DNA of 64,000 nt from Flavobacterium sp. (GTDB taxonomy: Bacteria; Bacteroidota; Bacteroidia; Flavobacteriales; Flavobacteriaceae): positions 10,886-74,885 of the forward strand of contig JASLID010000025.1 of NCBI GenBank assembly GCA_030153045.1. The letters are read 5' to 3'. Of this stretch, positions 1 to 8,186 are shown in pieces; positions within the stretch are counted from its first letter, which is position 1; each line of letters opens with the position of its first letter. The position numbers were made by a program, and so were the translations under genes. The notes below the pieces were generated by a model. The model was not told the origin of the DNA and ran no database searches. It was given only the letters and a program-made list of their open reading frames with translations.

Positions 1-134
1 AAAGGCAGAAAAAGTGTAGCCAAAACACCGCTAATAAAAAGAGGCATTAAAAAAGCTTTTGAGTAGTATAATCCTGCAAAAACAAGAATAACGAGCAGCA
101 GTTTTTTGATAACAGAAGATACTGTAGTTGTCAT
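1..134 (-). CDS. AI-2E family transporter (PerM-like), N-terminal fragment
   Basis: Partial gene: the start codon is at 134 on the minus strand and the rest lies outside the window. The first 44 codons give a short polar start (MTTTVSSVIKK) followed by a hydrophobic helix and a second segment containing KAFLMPLFISGVLATLFLP. This matches the N-terminus of the AI-2E/PerM permease family as found in Flavobacteria, a multi-pass inner-membrane family with roles in export of signals or ions. The call rests only on this N-terminal pattern, so it is moderately sure. Confidence 0.6.
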   Translation of the reverse strand, partial: MTTTVSSVIKKLLLVILVFAGLYYSKAFLMPLFISGVLATLFLP

Positions 135-307
135 AATTTTATTTTTTATTATATGGTTGAACAACCCAAATAGCAACTATAAAATTGAATGAATTTTAAA
201 TAAAAACCATTACAAAATTAAAAAAAAGAGTTGCATCATTTACATGCAATTGAGTTAGTAATTACCTGATTATAACAAAGTTACCATATTTATTATAAAA
301 TATTAAA

Positions 308-742
308 TCACATTTTAGACATATACCAATTGAGTTCTTTTTCCATTTTTTGATAGTGGAAAATGGTATCGATGATCTTTTGTAATCTAACAAAAGCCGT
401 TTCGCTTTTTATTACATAGTCGAAGGCTTTGTGGTGCATACAACTTACAGCTACCTCAATTTTATCTTGAGATGACAGCATAATCACTGGAATTTCGGCA
501 TTGAAAGCTTTAATTTTATCTAATGTTTCAATCCCATTTATCGCGTTTTTGTCGATTCCGTCTAAATGATAATCGAGAATAATAACATCTGGATTATGAG
601 ATAATTTTTTAAGACAAAGTTCTCCTGTTGCAAAAGTTTCAATTGCAAAATCGCCATGATGAAGAAATTCTATTTCTAATGATTTTAGAAAAACAGCATC
701 GTCATCAACCAAAAAGAGTTTTATTTTATTTTCGTTTTTCAC
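308..742 (-). CDS. Single-domain response regulator
   Basis: A stand-alone receiver (REC) domain of 144 residues with no output domain. Visible residues are the acidic pocket D13-D15 (LVDDD), phospho-acceptor D57 (VIILDYHLDG), the conserved Ser at about 90 (IMLSSQD) and Lys112 (YVIKSE). It lies 3 nt downstream of a hybrid histidine kinase that ends in an Hpt domain, and that kinase follows an AraC regulator by 2 nt. The three are very probably one operon, and this protein is the likely terminal acceptor of the phosphorelay, perhaps a CheY-like signal or a shuttle to another output. Confidence 0.9.
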   Translation of the reverse strand: MKNENKIKLFLVDDDAVFLKSLEIEFLHHGDFAIETFATGELCLKKLSHNPDVIILDYHLDGIDKNAINGIETLDKIKAFNAEIPVIMLSSQDKIEVAVSCMHHKAFDYVIKSETAFVRLQKIIDTIFHYQKMEKELNWYMSKM

Positions 743-745
743 AAT

Positions 746-2713
746 CTAGTTTTTTATATTGTTTAATTCAAGTGTCAATTCTTCACATGCTCCATTGCAA
801 ACAGTTTCTAATTCTAAAATCATATTGCTTATCTCTTCTGATATTTCTATGGTGTAAGCGTAATCATGTATTTTTTTGGCGATTTGTTCAATACTCGGAT
901 CAATACCCATAATGCTAAACGAAGGAATCATTTTATGAATTGCCGCTTGTAATGACGGCCAATCTTTGTCTAACAAACTCTGTTTCATTGTTTTAATTAA
1001 AGGCGGTGTTTGTTCTAAATATGCGTTAATCATTTCCCGCATTAAGGTGGGATTCGATTTGGTGAGTTTGATGAGATAATTCATATCTACGAGTTTCACT
1101 TTTTCAATTTCAACATCTCCTATTATTTTTTGTTCTATGACTATCACTGGTTTTTTTAATAATCCTACTATTTTGCTGTATAATAATCGTTCATCGATGG
1201 GTTTTGCTATGTAATCATTCATACCAACCGCTTTGCATTTAGTTACATCAACGGTGGTTACATCGGCAGTCAAGGCAATGATTGGAATGTCTAATTTCAA
1301 TATATTTCTAATATATTTTGTGGCTTCAAATCCGTTCATTTCGGGCATTTGCAAATCCATCAGAACAATATCATATTCTTTGGTTTGCAGTTTTTCTACG
1401 GCTAACTTTCCATTAGCTGTGATATCACATTCGAAACCAAAATCATCTAATAGCGTTTTCATCAGCAATTGATTAAGTTCCATATCTTCCACTACTAATA
1501 CACTTATATTTTCTATATCAGTACTCAATTCTATGATTTCAGCATCTAAAACGGCTTCTTTATTCGTCTTCTTAAATTTTAAAACAAAGCTAAAGGTAGC
1601 TCCTTCATCTATTTTACTTTCCACATGAATACTACCGCCTTGCGCTTCTACCAATTGTTTTACGATGGCAAGACCTAATCCGGTTCCGCCGTATAATCTT
1701 GAAGTTAGGTTATAGGCTTGTTGGAAATTTTCAAATATTTTGTCAAATTTCCCTTCTTCTATTCCAATTCCGGTGTCAATAATAGCGAATTTGATAGTGA
1801 CGTTTTTATCGTCTTCTGAAAGCATACGAACACTAACTGTAATTTTACCTTTGTTGGTAAATTTTACTGCATTACTGACCAAGTTTAAAATAATTTGGTG
1901 CAAACGTGCTGGATCTCCCAACAAAACTTCGGGAATGTTTTTGTCGTATTCGGTAATTAATGTCAAATTTTTCTCTTGAATTTTGGTTTCAAATAAATGT
2001 AGCATCGCCGAAATAGAGAGTGATAATTTGAACGGTGCTTCCTCGAAAATCATTTTACCAGCATCTACTTTTGCCAAATCTAAAATGTCATTTATAAGTA
2101 AAATAAGAGCGTCACCACTCATTTTTATGGCGGTTAGGTATTCTTTTTGTTTTGCAGTTAAATCAGTTTTCAAAACTACTTTCGTGAACCCAATAATCGC
2201 ATTCATTGGTGTTCTGATTTCGTGACTCATATTGGAGAGAAACTGTTGTTTTGATTTGACAGCTTCTTCGGCTATTTTGGTGAGTTGTTCGGCAATTTCA
2301 GTTGCTTCTTCAGCAATTTTAGAAGCTTCTCTTAATTCATCTTCAATCTTTTTTTGCTTGCCTATGTCTCTAGCAATGATAAAAGCGCCCAGTACTTTTT
2401 CAGCTTTGTCTTTGTACACAAACCCGTTAAATAAAACATCTTTATCTTTATGATCTGTTATGGTTAGTTCGTAATCATTGATAAATCCATCTTTGAATAT
2501 TCTTTTACAGGCTTCCTTTACTTTTTTTAAATTGGTAAAATAATCCAAACAGCTTGTGCCCAAAAGTTCCTCACGAGTTTTCCCTGTAATATTGATAAAA
2601 ACGAGGTTCATATCCGTAATTTCATTCTCCGTATTAATAATAATAACGGGGTTTAAATGGGCTTCAATCAAGCTTCTGGCATAACTCCAATTTTTTGCTT
2701 CTGTTGTATACAT
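746..2713 (-). CDS. PAS hybrid histidine kinase with REC and Hpt domains
   Basis: A 655-residue multi-domain phosphorelay kinase. Order: PAS sensor domain (about 10-120), a short coiled coil of repeated IAEEA units (125-155), HisKA with phospho-accepting H164 (SHEIRTP), HATPase_c with N-box near 277-285 (NLVSNAVKFT), G1 DTGIGI (313-318) and G2 GGTGLGLAIV (342-351), REC domain with D453 (LMDLQMP) and K504, and a C-terminal Hpt domain with H593 (AAIHKMIPSF). There is no transmembrane segment or signal peptide, so it is cytoplasmic and senses an internal cue through PAS. It is flanked by an AraC-type regulator and a receiver protein in one operon. Confidence 0.92.
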   Translation of the reverse strand: MYTTEAKNWSYARSLIEAHLNPVIIINTENEITDMNLVFINITGKTREELLGTSCLDYFTNLKKVKEACKRIFKDGFINDYELTITDHKDKDVLFNGFVYKDKAEKVLGAFIIARDIGKQKKIEDELREASKIAEEATEIAEQLTKIAEEAVKSKQQFLSNMSHEIRTPMNAIIGFTKVVLKTDLTAKQKEYLTAIKMSGDALILLINDILDLAKVDAGKMIFEEAPFKLSLSISAMLHLFETKIQEKNLTLITEYDKNIPEVLLGDPARLHQIILNLVSNAVKFTNKGKITVSVRMLSEDDKNVTIKFAIIDTGIGIEEGKFDKIFENFQQAYNLTSRLYGGTGLGLAIVKQLVEAQGGSIHVESKIDEGATFSFVLKFKKTNKEAVLDAEIIELSTDIENISVLVVEDMELNQLLMKTLLDDFGFECDITANGKLAVEKLQTKEYDIVLMDLQMPEMNGFEATKYIRNILKLDIPIIALTADVTTVDVTKCKAVGMNDYIAKPIDERLLYSKIVGLLKKPVIVIEQKIIGDVEIEKVKLVDMNYLIKLTKSNPTLMREMINAYLEQTPPLIKTMKQSLLDKDWPSLQAAIHKMIPSFSIMGIDPSIEQIAKKIHDYAYTIEISEEISNMILELETVCNGACEELTLELNNIKN

Positions 2714-2715
2714 AA

Positions 2716-3300
2716 TTATAAGTTTATAGAAATTGGATTACCAACCTCTTCGATTGGAACTCGTCTTTTGTCTTTCAATTGTTTGAAATGCGATGGTGTA
2801 AGTCCTGTGACTTTCTTAAACTGACTTGATAAATGAGCTACACTGCTGTAATTCATTTTCCAAGCTATTTCTGTGATGTTGAGTTCATCGTAAATGATTA
2901 ATTCTTTTATCCGCTCAATTTTGTGTAAAATAATAAACTGCTCGATGGTTGTACCCTGCACTTCCGAAAACAAATTGGCGAGATAGGTATAATTGTGATT
3001 CAGTCTTTCACTTAAGTAGTCTGAGAAATTTACCTTTATCATTTCATCTGAATGATGAATCATTTCGATAATAATATTTTTAATTTTCTCAATCAGCATG
3101 GCTCTTTTGTCATCCATGAGTTCTAATCCAGATTCAGAAAGTGTTATTTTTAGCTGCTCTAACCTTTCTACTGAAAGGTTTTCCATAATTTCCACTTCAC
3201 CCAAATCGACTACGATAAAATGCAGTCCCATTTTTTTGAGTTCACTTTTTACCACCATTTTGCAGCGTGCGCTGACCATATATTTAATGTATAGTTTCAA
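2716..3300 (-). CDS. AraC family transcriptional regulator
   Basis: A 194-residue protein with a C-terminal AraC/XylS double helix-turn-helix domain (about 85-185), including the typical segments ITEIAWKMNYSSVAHLSSQF and TGLTPSHFK. The N-terminal half resembles a short ferredoxin-like domain seen in flavobacterial homologues. The frame opens with TTG at 3300; an ATG lies 7 codons in, at 3279. I keep the longer form because the KLYIKYMV start is typical of the family. It is the first gene of the kinase/response-regulator operon and may be its autoregulator. It has no receiver domain, so phosphorylation is not its direct input. Confidence 0.85.
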   Translation of the reverse strand: MKLYIKYMVSARCKMVVKSELKKMGLHFIVVDLGEVEIMENLSVERLEQLKITLSESGLELMDDKRAMLIEKIKNIIIEMIHHSDEMIKVNFSDYLSERLNHNYTYLANLFSEVQGTTIEQFIILHKIERIKELIIYDELNITEIAWKMNYSSVAHLSSQFKKVTGLTPSHFKQLKDKRRVPIEEVGNPISINL

Positions 3301-3670
3301 GAAAAATATTCTTTAATTGGTTTTCATCAAAGGTGAGTCTCTTATCCACATAATGTTTTACACAATTAAAAGTATGATTTACATAATTCAGGTATTATTC
3401 AGAAAACTTCGTTGTCAATTTTTAAGCTGTTTAAAAAGATTTGGTGGTCATGCTGTGCTCTTTTACTTACTTTTAAAAATAAATCATAGTATTCCTAAAG
3501 AATATCTTTTTATGAAAGTACAGCTTCAATATCGCTAACTAAAAGACAATTTTTAGAAAGAATTATGTAATTCCGTCGTGTGGTCTTATAAAATTTTAAT
3601 CTCCCATCGGAATTGTAAAATATCTCTAAAATAATTTCCTATTTTTGCCCCCATACAAACAACACGATTT
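3301..3670. other. Intergenic region without a gene, divergent promoters
   Basis: 370 nt between the divergent AraC regulator and uridine kinase genes. It is very AT rich. A 73-codon open frame at 3317-3538 has no recognisable protein features and looks accidental. The only signal I can support is the promoter box just before uridine kinase. Confidence 0.6.
3640..3647 (+). promoter_or_regulatory. Bacteroidetes -7 box TATTTTTG before udk
   Basis: TATTTTTGC matches the Bacteroidetes sigma-ABfr -7 consensus TAnnTTTGC and lies 23 nt upstream of the udk start. A TTG about 24 nt further upstream (3613-3615) could be the -33 element, though the spacing is somewhat long. Confidence 0.5.
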
Positions 3671-4279
3671 ATGTTAATTATAGGCATTGCAGGAGGTACA
3701 GGTTCAGGAAAAACAACAGTAGTTCATAGAATCATGAACGAATTGCCGGAAACTGAAGTAGGCATTATTTCTCAAGATTCATACTACAAGCAAACCCACG
3801 ACTTGAGTTATGAAGAAAGATCACGAATTAATTTTGATCATCCCCGTGCCATCGATTTCGAATTGCTTGTACAACACTTAAAAGATTTAAAAGACGGAAA
3901 AGCTGTAGACCAGCCCGTATATTCTTTTATAACTCACAACAGAACAGACGATACCATACACACACATCCTCGTAAAGTAATGATTGTTGAAGGAATTCTT
4001 ATTCTAACTAATCCGGAACTTCGCGACTTGTTTGATGTAAAAATATATGTTCATGCCGATTCTGACGAGCGCTTAATTCGCCGACTAAAACGTGATATTG
4101 CCGAACGTGGTCGTGACATGGAAGAAGTGATAAACCGTTACCAAACGACACTAAAACCCATGCACGAACAATTTATCGAACCTACTAAAGCATTTGCCGA
4201 CATCATCATTCCAAACGACAAATACAATACCGTAGCCATCGACGTAGTTCGCGCCGTAATTAATCAGCGTATTTCATAA
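3671..4279 (+). CDS. udk: Uridine kinase
   Basis: Phosphorylates uridine and cytidine to UMP/CMP in pyrimidine salvage, in the cytoplasm. The 202-residue length is normal for the family. The P-loop GGTGSGKTT is at residues 8-16. The substrate-binding region is recognisable as DSYYK (about 36-40) followed by FDHPRAIDFELL, and the lid region as RLIRRLKRDIAERGRD. It sits 120 nt upstream of a DivIC-like gene, an order common in Flavobacteria, with a mobile intergenic repeat inserted between the two. Confidence 0.96.
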   Translation: MLIIGIAGGTGSGKTTVVHRIMNELPETEVGIISQDSYYKQTHDLSYEERSRINFDHPRAIDFELLVQHLKDLKDGKAVDQPVYSFITHNRTDDTIHTHPRKVMIVEGILILTNPELRDLFDVKIYVHADSDERLIRRLKRDIAERGRDMEEVINRYQTTLKPMHEQFIEPTKAFADIIIPNDKYNTVAIDVVRAVINQRIS

Positions 4280-4300
4280 ATATTTAGTATTTTTAGAAGC

Positions 4301-4390
4301 TATTTCCTGCTATCCGTTGCAATCTGTCATTGCGAGCTTGCGAAGCAATCTCACACTAACAGGATTTCCACTACTATCAGGGCTAAAACC
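4301..4390 (+). repeat. Dispersed intergenic repeat, copy 1
   Basis: About 90 nt between udk and the DivIC-like gene. It contains CGTTGCAATCTGTCATTGCG, then CGAAGCAATCT, and ends with AGGATTTCCACTACTATCAG. The same blocks in the same order recur at 54911-55030, and in opposite orientation in part at 21608-21690. It has no coding content and is probably a REP/MITE-like element. Confidence 0.7.
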
Positions 4391-4401
4391 AATATTTAAC
4401 C

Positions 4402-4740
4402 ATGAAGAACCCATTTCAAAAAATAATAGAAAACCATCCTTGGCTCAAATTTTTGGGAAACAAGTACTTTTTGGTGTCTCTATTTTTTTGTATTTGGATG
4501 CTGTTTCTAGACAACTATTCTTATCTAGACCACAGGGTATTAAATAACGAAATTAGCGAACTCGAAGACAACAAAACCTATTACCAAGAGGAAATAAAAA
4601 AGGATATCAGTCATATTAAAAAGCTAAAAAATCCGGATCAAATAGAAAAATACGCTCGCGAAAAGTATTATATGAAACGCGAAAATGAAGATATTTACAT
4701 CATAGAATTCGAAGGAGATACTTTAGAAAAAGATAATTAA
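4402..4740 (+). CDS. Septum formation initiator family protein (FtsB/DivIC-like)
   Basis: A 112-residue bitopic membrane protein. A short cytoplasmic tail is followed by one transmembrane helix (about 23-40, YFLVSLFFCIWMLFL), a coiled coil (about 48-78) and the conserved C-terminal block KNPDQIEKYAREKYYMKREN, typical of FtsB/DivIC. Family members scaffold the divisome with FtsL and FtsQ/DivIB. The ATG at 4402 is chosen because it sits immediately before the membrane segment; a longer out-of-frame ORF overlapping it is a shadow. Confidence 0.85.
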   Translation: MKNPFQKIIENHPWLKFLGNKYFLVSLFFCIWMLFLDNYSYLDHRVLNNEISELEDNKTYYQEEIKKDISHIKKLKNPDQIEKYAREKYYMKRENEDIYIIEFEGDTLEKDN

Positions 4741-4766
4741 TAAACAAAAATTAACAACTACTCGTC

Positions 4767-6284
4767 TTGAAAAAAATAATTACATTAAGTCTATTATTTA
4801 TATTTTTAATCACAATACAGGTTTATTCTCAAAACCCTACCCTTGACAGTAGCTTTGGTGTAGACGGAAAAACATATAGTTCTATTCAAACTGGACTTAC
4901 TAAAATAGCTATGAATTCAGATGGCAAGATCCTTGTTAATGGGTATCATTCTTCTTTTGGAGGTCCTGCATATAGCAATGTAACTAGATATAACACAGAC
5001 GGGAGTCTTGATACAACTTTTGGAGTAAATGGTATAGCCGATACAAACGTTAATTCTGCCGCACTTGACTTGGCAATACAAAGTGATGGAAAATTCCTGA
5101 TTATAGGAAGCATAACATACGCAAACAACGTACGCAATATTAGAATTACGCGTTTTAATTCAAATGGAAGTCTCGATACCACTTTTGGAAATTCTGGACA
5201 TGCAATAATTTCTCGTCCAACAACAAACGACTCAGGATTAACTTTACTTATAGACAACGTAGGTAAAATCTATGTAGGAGGCTACATAGGCAATAATTCA
5301 TATTCAGCTTCAATTGCTAGATTAAATCCTGACGGAACCGTTGATAACTCTTTTGGCGTTTCAGGATCAGCTACAGGTAATGGATCGATGACTAATGATT
5401 TAGCCTTTTTTAGTGATGGAAAAATAATTGCAATAGGAGATCGTTATGATGGTTTTGGATTAACAAAATTTAATACTGACGGCAGTAAAGATTCAACCTT
5501 CGGCGTAAACGGATTTGTTTCAACTAACCTTTCATCATATGGCGGAATTGGATATACCCATAAAGTACTCGTATTAAGTAATGATGATTTTATAGTTACA
5601 GGTAGCATTTTTGAATCTACTAAATACAACTCTGTTATTGCAAAATACCATAGCAACGGAACCCTTGATACTACTTTTGGAGTAAATGGAATATTAAAGA
5701 AAGATTTTGGTGGGTCAATAGGCAGTTTTGCAAAAGATATTGCTTTAGATAAGAATAATCACCTAATAATTGGTTATGGTGTTGGATTGGCAACAGACTG
5801 GGATTTTGGAGTTGGATGCTATAATATTGATGGTACGACTGTAAATTCTTTTGGGAACAATGGTTTTTTTATATTTAATTTTGGCGCAGGACATGACTAT
5901 TTTAGCACTTTATTAATTCAACCTGATAATAAAATTGTAATGGGTGGTACCAAAGGAGGAAATGTTTTGGCTCGATTAGAAAATTCAATCTTATCAAACA
6001 ATGAATTTGATAATACTGATCATTTAAAATGTAAATTGTACCCCAACCCAATTACAAGTAATTCTAAATTGTCATTCGATTTAAATGATGATCAGCTTTT
6101 ATCAATACAACTGTACGATATCAATGGTAAATTGTTAAAAACTCTAATCGAAGATAAAAATTATAGTATTGGACATCATAATGTAAACATAGATTTACTT
6201 GAAAATATTTCAGAAGGTGCATACATTTTAAAAATTTTTAATACTGACAGAACAATTAATAAGAGTATTAATATTTTAAAATAA
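4767..6284 (+). CDS. Delta-60 repeat protein with T9SS C-terminal sorting domain
   Basis: A secreted protein of 505 residues. It has a signal peptide (MKKIITLSLLFIFLITIQVYSQ) with a TTG start at 4767, then about seven repeats of roughly 55-60 residues with the recurring signature DGSLDTTFGVNG. These delta-60 repeats are predicted to form a beta-propeller-like fold. The C-terminal 80 residues (LYPNPITSNSKL ... GAYILKIFNTD) form a type A T9SS sorting domain, so the protein should cross the outer membrane by type IX secretion and be anchored or released. Function is unknown. The ORF stands alone between the DivIC-like gene and mutA. Confidence 0.88.
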   Translation: MKKIITLSLLFIFLITIQVYSQNPTLDSSFGVDGKTYSSIQTGLTKIAMNSDGKILVNGYHSSFGGPAYSNVTRYNTDGSLDTTFGVNGIADTNVNSAALDLAIQSDGKFLIIGSITYANNVRNIRITRFNSNGSLDTTFGNSGHAIISRPTTNDSGLTLLIDNVGKIYVGGYIGNNSYSASIARLNPDGTVDNSFGVSGSATGNGSMTNDLAFFSDGKIIAIGDRYDGFGLTKFNTDGSKDSTFGVNGFVSTNLSSYGGIGYTHKVLVLSNDDFIVTGSIFESTKYNSVIAKYHSNGTLDTTFGVNGILKKDFGGSIGSFAKDIALDKNNHLIIGYGVGLATDWDFGVGCYNIDGTTVNSFGNNGFFIFNFGAGHDYFSTLLIQPDNKIVMGGTKGGNVLARLENSILSNNEFDNTDHLKCKLYPNPITSNSKLSFDLNDDQLLSIQLYDINGKLLKTLIEDKNYSIGHHNVNIDLLENISEGAYILKIFNTDRTINKSINILK

Positions 6285-6347
6285 ATACTCCCTTTTGAGC
6301 AGAATCTAAAGAAAAAGAAACAAATCAACGAATAACGAACTAACACA

Positions 6348-7721
6348 ATGTCACAAAATTTATTCAACGATTTCGATGCCGTTACATCAAAGCAATGGAA
6401 ACAACAAATACAATTTGAGCTGAAAGGTGCCGATTATAACGAAACACTCGTTTGGGAAAGCCCTGAAGGAATCAAAGTCAAGCCATTTTACCATTTAGAC
6501 GAAGTAACCGAAGCTATTGCTGTAAAAACAGAAGCCACAAACTTCAAAATTGTTCAAAACATATTTGTTTTTGATGTTGAAAAATCCATCAAAAAAGCAA
6601 ACGATTCAATAGCTCGTGGCGCCGAAAGTGTTCGTTTTACCATTGAAAATGAATCTACTGATATCGCTAAATTACTTTCCGAAATTGAAATAGATAAAAT
6701 CCCAGTATATTTAAATCTAAAGTTTCTTTCGGCAGAATTCATCAAATCGGTAAACCAAATTGCCTCTGCAAAAAATACCATTATTTACTGCTTAATTGAC
6801 CCCATAAATCAATTGGCATCAGACGGAAATTGGTTTTTGGACAACGGAAAAGACAATTTCGAAATTTTAAACTCCATTGCAACCGATTGTAAAAATGTAA
6901 GTTTTATCAATATTAATGCTTCATTGTATCAAAATGCAGGAGCAAACATGGTGCAGCAATTGGCGTATGCTTTATCGCATGCTAATGAATATTTCAACAA
7001 AATTCAGGTTTTAAGCCAACCCATAACGATTGAAGTAGCAGTTGGCACCAATTATTTCTTCGAAATTGCAAAACTTCGCGCGCTTAGAGTGCTTTTCAAT
7101 ACTTTATCTCAAGAATACAACCACAATATAGATTGTCATATTATTGCAACTCCAACCAAACGTAACAAAACATTATACGATTACAATGTCAACATGTTAC
7201 GAACTACAACCGAATGTATGAGTGCTATTTTAGGTGGAGCCAACGCCGTCGCCAATTTACCTTACGACGCCATTTACCATAAAGACAACGAATTTGGAGA
7301 CCGAATTGCACGAAACCAATTACTGGTATTAAAAAACGAATGTTATTTTGATGCTGTAAACAATCCTGCTGACGGAACCTATTACATAGAAAGCCTTACT
7401 TCTCAATTAGCCGAAAAAGCATTAATTTTATTTAAAGAAATTGAAGCTAATGGCGGTTTAATCAAACTTTTAAAAGAAGGGACGATTCAGAAAAAAATTC
7501 AAGAAAGTGCCCACAAAGAACAAGATTTGTTTGATTCAGGAAAAGAAGTTTTACTAGGCACCAATAAATATCCAAACAAAAATGACAAAATGGGTCATGA
7601 TTTAGAATTGTTCCCATTTGTAAAAATAAAACCAAGAAAAACCCTAATTACGCCTATCATCGAAAAACGATTGGCTGAAAAATTAGAACAGGAAAGACTA
7701 GAAACCGAAAAACAACCATAA
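6348..7721 (+). CDS. mutA: Methylmalonyl-CoA mutase small (beta) subunit
   Basis: Partner of the catalytic large subunit in interconverting methylmalonyl-CoA and succinyl-CoA (propionate metabolism). The protein is 457 residues, corresponding to the TIM-barrel domain only; the C-terminal cobalamin-binding domain is absent, as usual in Bacteroidetes beta subunits. Recognisable blocks are the N-terminus with KQWKQQIQFELKG, the MLRTTTECMSAILGGAN segment and DRIARNQLLVLKNE. It is followed after 10 nt by a small exported protein and then by the large subunit, all on one strand, so the three are probably co-transcribed. Confidence 0.93.
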   Translation: MSQNLFNDFDAVTSKQWKQQIQFELKGADYNETLVWESPEGIKVKPFYHLDEVTEAIAVKTEATNFKIVQNIFVFDVEKSIKKANDSIARGAESVRFTIENESTDIAKLLSEIEIDKIPVYLNLKFLSAEFIKSVNQIASAKNTIIYCLIDPINQLASDGNWFLDNGKDNFEILNSIATDCKNVSFININASLYQNAGANMVQQLAYALSHANEYFNKIQVLSQPITIEVAVGTNYFFEIAKLRALRVLFNTLSQEYNHNIDCHIIATPTKRNKTLYDYNVNMLRTTTECMSAILGGANAVANLPYDAIYHKDNEFGDRIARNQLLVLKNECYFDAVNNPADGTYYIESLTSQLAEKALILFKEIEANGGLIKLLKEGTIQKKIQESAHKEQDLFDSGKEVLLGTNKYPNKNDKMGHDLELFPFVKIKPRKTLITPIIEKRLAEKLEQERLETEKQP

Positions 7722-7731
7722 AAACATTAAA

Positions 7732-8184
7732 ATGAAAAAATTACTATTAATCCTCAGCATATTATTTTCTCTGACTCTTTTTTCTCAAGTAAAAAGATTA
7801 GAAGTAACACACAAAGAAACTGGAAAGCAAATCTTTTTTGAAGGCGGACAACGCGTAAAACTAACTACGTCTAACAGACAAAAATTAGTAGGTACATTCG
7901 CTGTTACCGACATGCAAACGGTAAATGTAAACGGTGTCGAAGTAAAAGTGGACAACATCAGCAGTATTAAATATTATCCTAAAGGAGGTAGAACAGTTAA
8001 AAACATTTTACTAGGAACTGGAGCAGGTTTAGTAGCCGGTTCTGGGGTTGCTGCAGCTTTTAGCAATGGTTCAGCATTTTCTTTGTTTGCTGGTGGAACA
8101 GCTAGCATTATAACTAGTACGTTGGTTAATAACAAAAACAAGACATTAATTCATCGTCATTATATGTACAAAATTGTAGAATAA
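7732..8184 (+). CDS. Small exported glycine-rich hypothetical protein
   Basis: 150 residues that I cannot assign to a characterised family. It has a cleavable signal peptide (MKKLLLILSILFSLTLFSQ), a central beta-rich segment in which NVNGVEVKVDNISSIKYYP resembles small SH3-like or PH-like barrels, and a glycine/alanine-rich hydrophobic stretch (about 100-130, GTGAGLVAGSGVAAAF) that looks like a glycine-zipper membrane segment. It is inserted between mutA and mutB with gaps of 10 and 2 nt. Co-transcription is therefore likely, but no metabolic link is apparent. Confidence 0.75.
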   Translation: MKKLLLILSILFSLTLFSQVKRLEVTHKETGKQIFFEGGQRVKLTTSNRQKLVGTFAVTDMQTVNVNGVEVKVDNISSIKYYPKGGRTVKNILLGTGAGLVAGSGVAAAFSNGSAFSLFAGGTASIITSTLVNNKNKTLIHRHYMYKIVE

Positions 8185-8186
8185 TA

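Noticed and set aside
3317..3538. Open frame of 73 codons between the AraC gene and udk
   Set aside because: No protein-like domain pattern, AT-rich intergenic composition and overlap with divergent promoter DNA. It looks accidental.
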